From positions 109,238 through 173,237 of the forward strand of contig NZ_AKJE01000002.1 of assembly GCF_000282495.1 (NCBI RefSeq): 64,000 nt of DNA, in the 5' to 3' direction. Each line of letters begins with the position of its first letter. The stretch's first letter is position 1. Shown one piece after another: positions 62,026-64,000 of the stretch. A program made the position numbers and the translations under genes. The notes under the pieces are model-generated. The model did no database searches. It was not told the origin of the DNA and saw only the letters and a program-made list of their open reading frames with translations. The stretch comes from Pseudomonas sp. GM79. GTDB lineage: Bacteria > Pseudomonadota > Gammaproteobacteria > Pseudomonadales > Pseudomonadaceae.

Positions 62026-62669
62026 CCCCGTCCCCGCAACACAGAATCCTGCTGGTAGACGACCACCCGATGATGCGTCACGGCATTCGCCAGATGCTCG
62101 AACTCGAAGATGATTTCCTGATCGTCGGCGAAGCCAGCCAGGGTGAAGAAGCACTCGGTCTGATTGAGCCGCTTCGACCGGATCTGGTCCTGCTCGACAA
62201 CAACATGCCGCAAATGAATGGCATCGAAACCCTGCGCCGATTACGGGCGATGCACTACACCGGCAAAGTGCTGCTGTTTACGGTGTCGGATGCAGAAGAC
62301 GATATTCGCGATGCACTGCGCTTGGATGCCGACGGTTATCTGCTCAAGGACATGGAGCCGGAACTGTTGATCCAGTACATCCGCGATGCCTTGAACGGCG
62401 CCTTGGTCATCAGCCCGGGGCTGACTCAAGTCATGGCCCAGGCACTGCGCGCTCCTGCACGCCAGGCCGTGGTGGAACTGACCGAGCGTGAGCGTCAGGT
62501 GTTGAAAACCATCGCCAGCGGCTTCAGCAACAAGGTCATCGGGCACAAGCTGGGCATCACCGAAGGGACGGTCAAGGTCCATGTGAAAAACCTGCTGCAC
62601 AAACTCGGCTTGCGCTCGCGGGTAGAAGCAGCGGTGTGGGCCATGGAGCATCTGCGCAGTGCAGGCTGA
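62022..62669 (+). CDS. narL: Nitrate response regulator NarL
   Basis: A 215-residue response regulator: receiver domain with phospho-acceptor Asp59 (LVLLDNNMP) and acidic pocket VDDHP, and a C-terminal LuxR-type HTH (ELTERERQVLKTIASGFSN, GITEGTVKVHVKNLLHKL). Activated by NarX, it binds the TACYYMT heptamers seen in the narK1-narX gap and upstream of the Dnr-type gene. Confidence 0.95.
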   Translation: MTPSPQHRILLVDDHPMMRHGIRQMLELEDDFLIVGEASQGEEALGLIEPLRPDLVLLDNNMPQMNGIETLRRLRAMHYTGKVLLFTVSDAEDDIRDALRLDADGYLLKDMEPELLIQYIRDALNGALVISPGLTQVMAQALRAPARQAVVELTERERQVLKTIASGFSNKVIGHKLGITEGTVKVHVKNLLHKLGLRSRVEAAVWAMEHLRSAG

Positions 62670-62675
62670 CAGGCA

Positions 62676-62691
62676 TCCCTCCTTGGAGGTA
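62676..62691. promoter_or_regulatory. NarL 7-2-7 site upstream of the Dnr-type gene
   Basis: TCCCTCC-TT-GGAGGTA: two inverted NarL-type heptamers (one base off consensus in the left half), 65-80 bases upstream of the start codon. It suggests that nitrate directly raises expression of this regulator. Confidence 0.65.
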
Positions 62692-62755
62692 GGCCTGCAG
62701 AGGCATAGGTCAATTGGCTTGCGCTCTCTACTATGACGGTCAGCGGAGGTACGCC

Positions 62756-63430
62756 ATGCTGACCCACCCTTCCATCGTTTTAACGTTGCGCCGTCATCAT
62801 CTGTTCAGCCAACTGCCGGAGAAAGTCTTCGAGCAAGTCTGCAGCCTGGCCATGCTCAAGCGCCTGAGTTGTCACAGCACGCTCATGCATCAAGGGGATC
62901 CGGCCAGGCGTTTTTTCCTGCTGGTCAGCGGCCAGGTCAAGTTGTACCGGCTCACCGGCGAAGGCCAGGAAAATCTGGTGGAGATCATCCAGCCCGGCCA
63001 GACCTTTGCCGAAGCCTTGCTGTTCAGCCAGGCCCGGCTCTACCCGGTGAGCGCCACCGCGCTGAAGGACAGCGTGCTGGTAAGTATCGAGGGCAACCAT
63101 TACCGCAATGCCTTGGAGGATCAGCCGAAAGTCTGTCTGGCGATCCTGGCGAGCATGAGTGTTCACCTGCACCTGCGTCTGCGCGACATCGATACCTTGA
63201 CCATGGCCAGTGCGACTCGTCGGGTGATCAATTTTCTGTTCCAGGAACGCCACCCGGTTACCGGCCAGATTGTCTTGCAAGTGTCCAAACGCCTGGTGGC
63301 GTCGAAGCTTGGGATTCAGCCGGAAACCTTCTCGCGGATTTTGCATCGTCTGGTGGAGTGCGGCCTGATCGCCATGGAGCGTCGCCATATCAGCATCCTC
63401 GCTGAAGAGGAGCTGGCGGCTTTCCAATAG
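62756..63430 (+). CDS. dnr: Crp/Fnr-family regulator, Dnr-type (dissimilatory nitrate respiration regulator)
   Basis: A 224-residue protein with an N-terminal cyclic-nucleotide-like sensor domain (GQVKLYRLTGEGQENLVEI, TFAEALLFSQARLYP) and a C-terminal HTH (VASKLGIQPETFSRILHRLV). It lacks the N-terminal Cys cluster of FNR/ANR, so it does not sense oxygen that way. The sequence and context match Dnr of P. aeruginosa, a heme-dependent NO sensor that binds the same boxes as ANR. ATG 62756 is preceded by GGAGGT; the frame to 62714 is rejected. It follows narL by about 86 bases and has its own NarL site. Confidence 0.88.
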   Translation: MLTHPSIVLTLRRHHLFSQLPEKVFEQVCSLAMLKRLSCHSTLMHQGDPARRFFLLVSGQVKLYRLTGEGQENLVEIIQPGQTFAEALLFSQARLYPVSATALKDSVLVSIEGNHYRNALEDQPKVCLAILASMSVHLHLRLRDIDTLTMASATRRVINFLFQERHPVTGQIVLQVSKRLVASKLGIQPETFSRILHRLVECGLIAMERRHISILAEEELAAFQ

Positions 63431-63504
63431 CCGGAATTGACCGTCATCAAGGCGCAATGCCAGGCGCCTTGCACACTGGCAGCGTCCATCCACGGAGAGT
63501 GCAA

Positions 63505-63903
63505 ATGCCCCGTTCAACCCTGCCTTTGGTTTACTCCTGCTCAGGTTGCTCCAATGTCGCCCAACTGGCCAATACCCTGGCCGTGCGACTGGACCGCAGT
63601 GGCCTGGCTGAAATGTCCTGCATCGTTGGTGTCGGCGGGCATGTGGCGGCGCTGGTCAACAAAGCGCGCTCGGGGCGCCGGATCTTCGCGCTGGATGGCT
63701 GTCCGTTGCAATGTGTTGAAAACTGCCTCAAGCAACATGGGCTGCATGCTGATGTGCATCTGATTCTCAGCCATTACGGGCTGCGTAAACGCCATGGTGA
63801 GGACTGCACGCAGGCGCAGAGTGATGAGTTGTTTGAAGGGATCAGGCAGTTGATTGCCAGTGATGCTCGCCAGCATGTATGCCGCCAGGAAACGACGGTC
63901 TGA
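63505..63903 (+). CDS. DGC-domain (putative zinc-binding) protein
   Basis: A 132-residue protein starting MPRSTLPLVYSCSGCSN. Conserved Cys lie in YSCSGCS, MSCIVGVGGH and DGCPLQCVENCL; the last is the DGC motif of the DGC-domain family, thought to bind zinc. It starts 74 bases after the Dnr-type gene, and such genes often neighbour Dnr or nitrite-reductase loci in pseudomonads. Its precise role, perhaps in metal handling or stress signalling during denitrification, is unknown. Confidence 0.78.
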   Translation: MPRSTLPLVYSCSGCSNVAQLANTLAVRLDRSGLAEMSCIVGVGGHVAALVNKARSGRRIFALDGCPLQCVENCLKQHGLHADVHLILSHYGLRKRHGEDCTQAQSDELFEGIRQLIASDARQHVCRQETTV

Positions 63904-63918
63904 AGGACAGCAAAGACC

Positions 63919-63947
63919 CTGTGGGAGCGGGCTTGCCCGCGATGGCG
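63919..63947. repeat. REP element
   Basis: CTGTGGGAGCGGGCTTGCCC followed by GCGATGGCG, one half of the same REP family as 48305-48410, just after the DGC-protein gene. Its partner may lie beyond the window. Confidence 0.7.
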
Positions 63948-64000
63948 GACTGACTGCTGACCTATAATTTTGGTCGGGGTACATATCCATTTCTGCGGTA

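Noticed and set aside
1..64000. CRISPR arrays, toxin-antitoxin or restriction-modification systems, retrons
   Set aside because: No regularly spaced direct repeats, cas motifs, reverse transcriptase or toxin-type gene pairs were found on reading both strands. The only repeats are REP-type palindromes.

Overview
The window is a chromosomal segment of a fluorescent-type Pseudomonas, most likely a nitrate-respiring member of the P. fluorescens complex. The grounds are high GC, typical Pseudomonas REP/REPIN palindromes, a narXL-narK1K2GHJI-ppiC-moaA locus in the gene order I know from P. aeruginosa, ANR-type TTGAT-N4-ATCAA boxes, a Dnr-type regulator and an ftrABCD-like iron locus. No database search was possible; names rest on motifs and family knowledge. 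|| 1-8 kb, mostly core genes: a GntR regulator translationally coupled to a flavoprotein cut by the window edge, a DyP peroxidase, a GapN-like aldehyde dehydrogenase, an EamA exporter divergent from an Lrp-type regulator, a lipoprotein, a VOC protein, a Bax-inhibitor-1 membrane protein and tRNA-Ser(TGA). Next to the tRNA is a decayed amino-acid-binding-protein remnant. || 7.9-14.1 kb: a LysR regulator divergent from an L-rhamnonate operon (MFS transporter, RhmD, RhmA, AldA), which turns L-rhamnonate into pyruvate and lactate. It is followed by a broken amidohydrolase that was perhaps a lactonase. || 14.3-18.5 kb: a secreted two-repeat protein, a MarC protein, a DUF4157-like protein, TrmK, a 53-residue DUF2986 protein and a methyltransferase. 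|| 18.5-28.8 kb, accessory: a catabolic island with a FadL porin, acyl-CoA ligase, FAH-family hydrolase with a Tat-like leader, extradiol dioxygenase, two TetR regulators, an Old Yellow Enzyme and an MhpA-like monooxygenase. The parts suggest breakdown of a hydrophobic alkyl- or acyl-substituted phenol through meta-cleavage. Two near-identical palindromes mark the probable TetR operators. || 29.1-38.2 kb, accessory: a winged-helix/AAA/TPR regulator, a 71-residue protein and a complete RND efflux system. || 38.5-42 kb: a self-cleaving S24 (LexA/CI-type) repressor whose tandem operators recur at a promoter upstream of a leaderless PL7 alginate-lyase-like gene; also a YecR-like lipoprotein, DUF3079 and a conserved hypothetical. 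|| 42-45.2 kb: a Fur-box-preceded ftrABCD-like iron uptake operon. || 45.2-64 kb, anaerobic block: nrdD-nrdD'-nrdG, in which the glycyl-radical segment of class III ribonucleotide reductase lies on its own 55-residue ORF; an ANR box; the nar operon with its PPIase and moaA; divergent narXL; a Dnr-type regulator; and a DGC-domain protein. Nitrate sensing (NarXL), oxygen sensing (ANR) and probably NO sensing (Dnr) converge here. The leading candidates for something under-described are the S24 repressor/PL7 pairing, the catabolic island with its operators, and the split NrdD.
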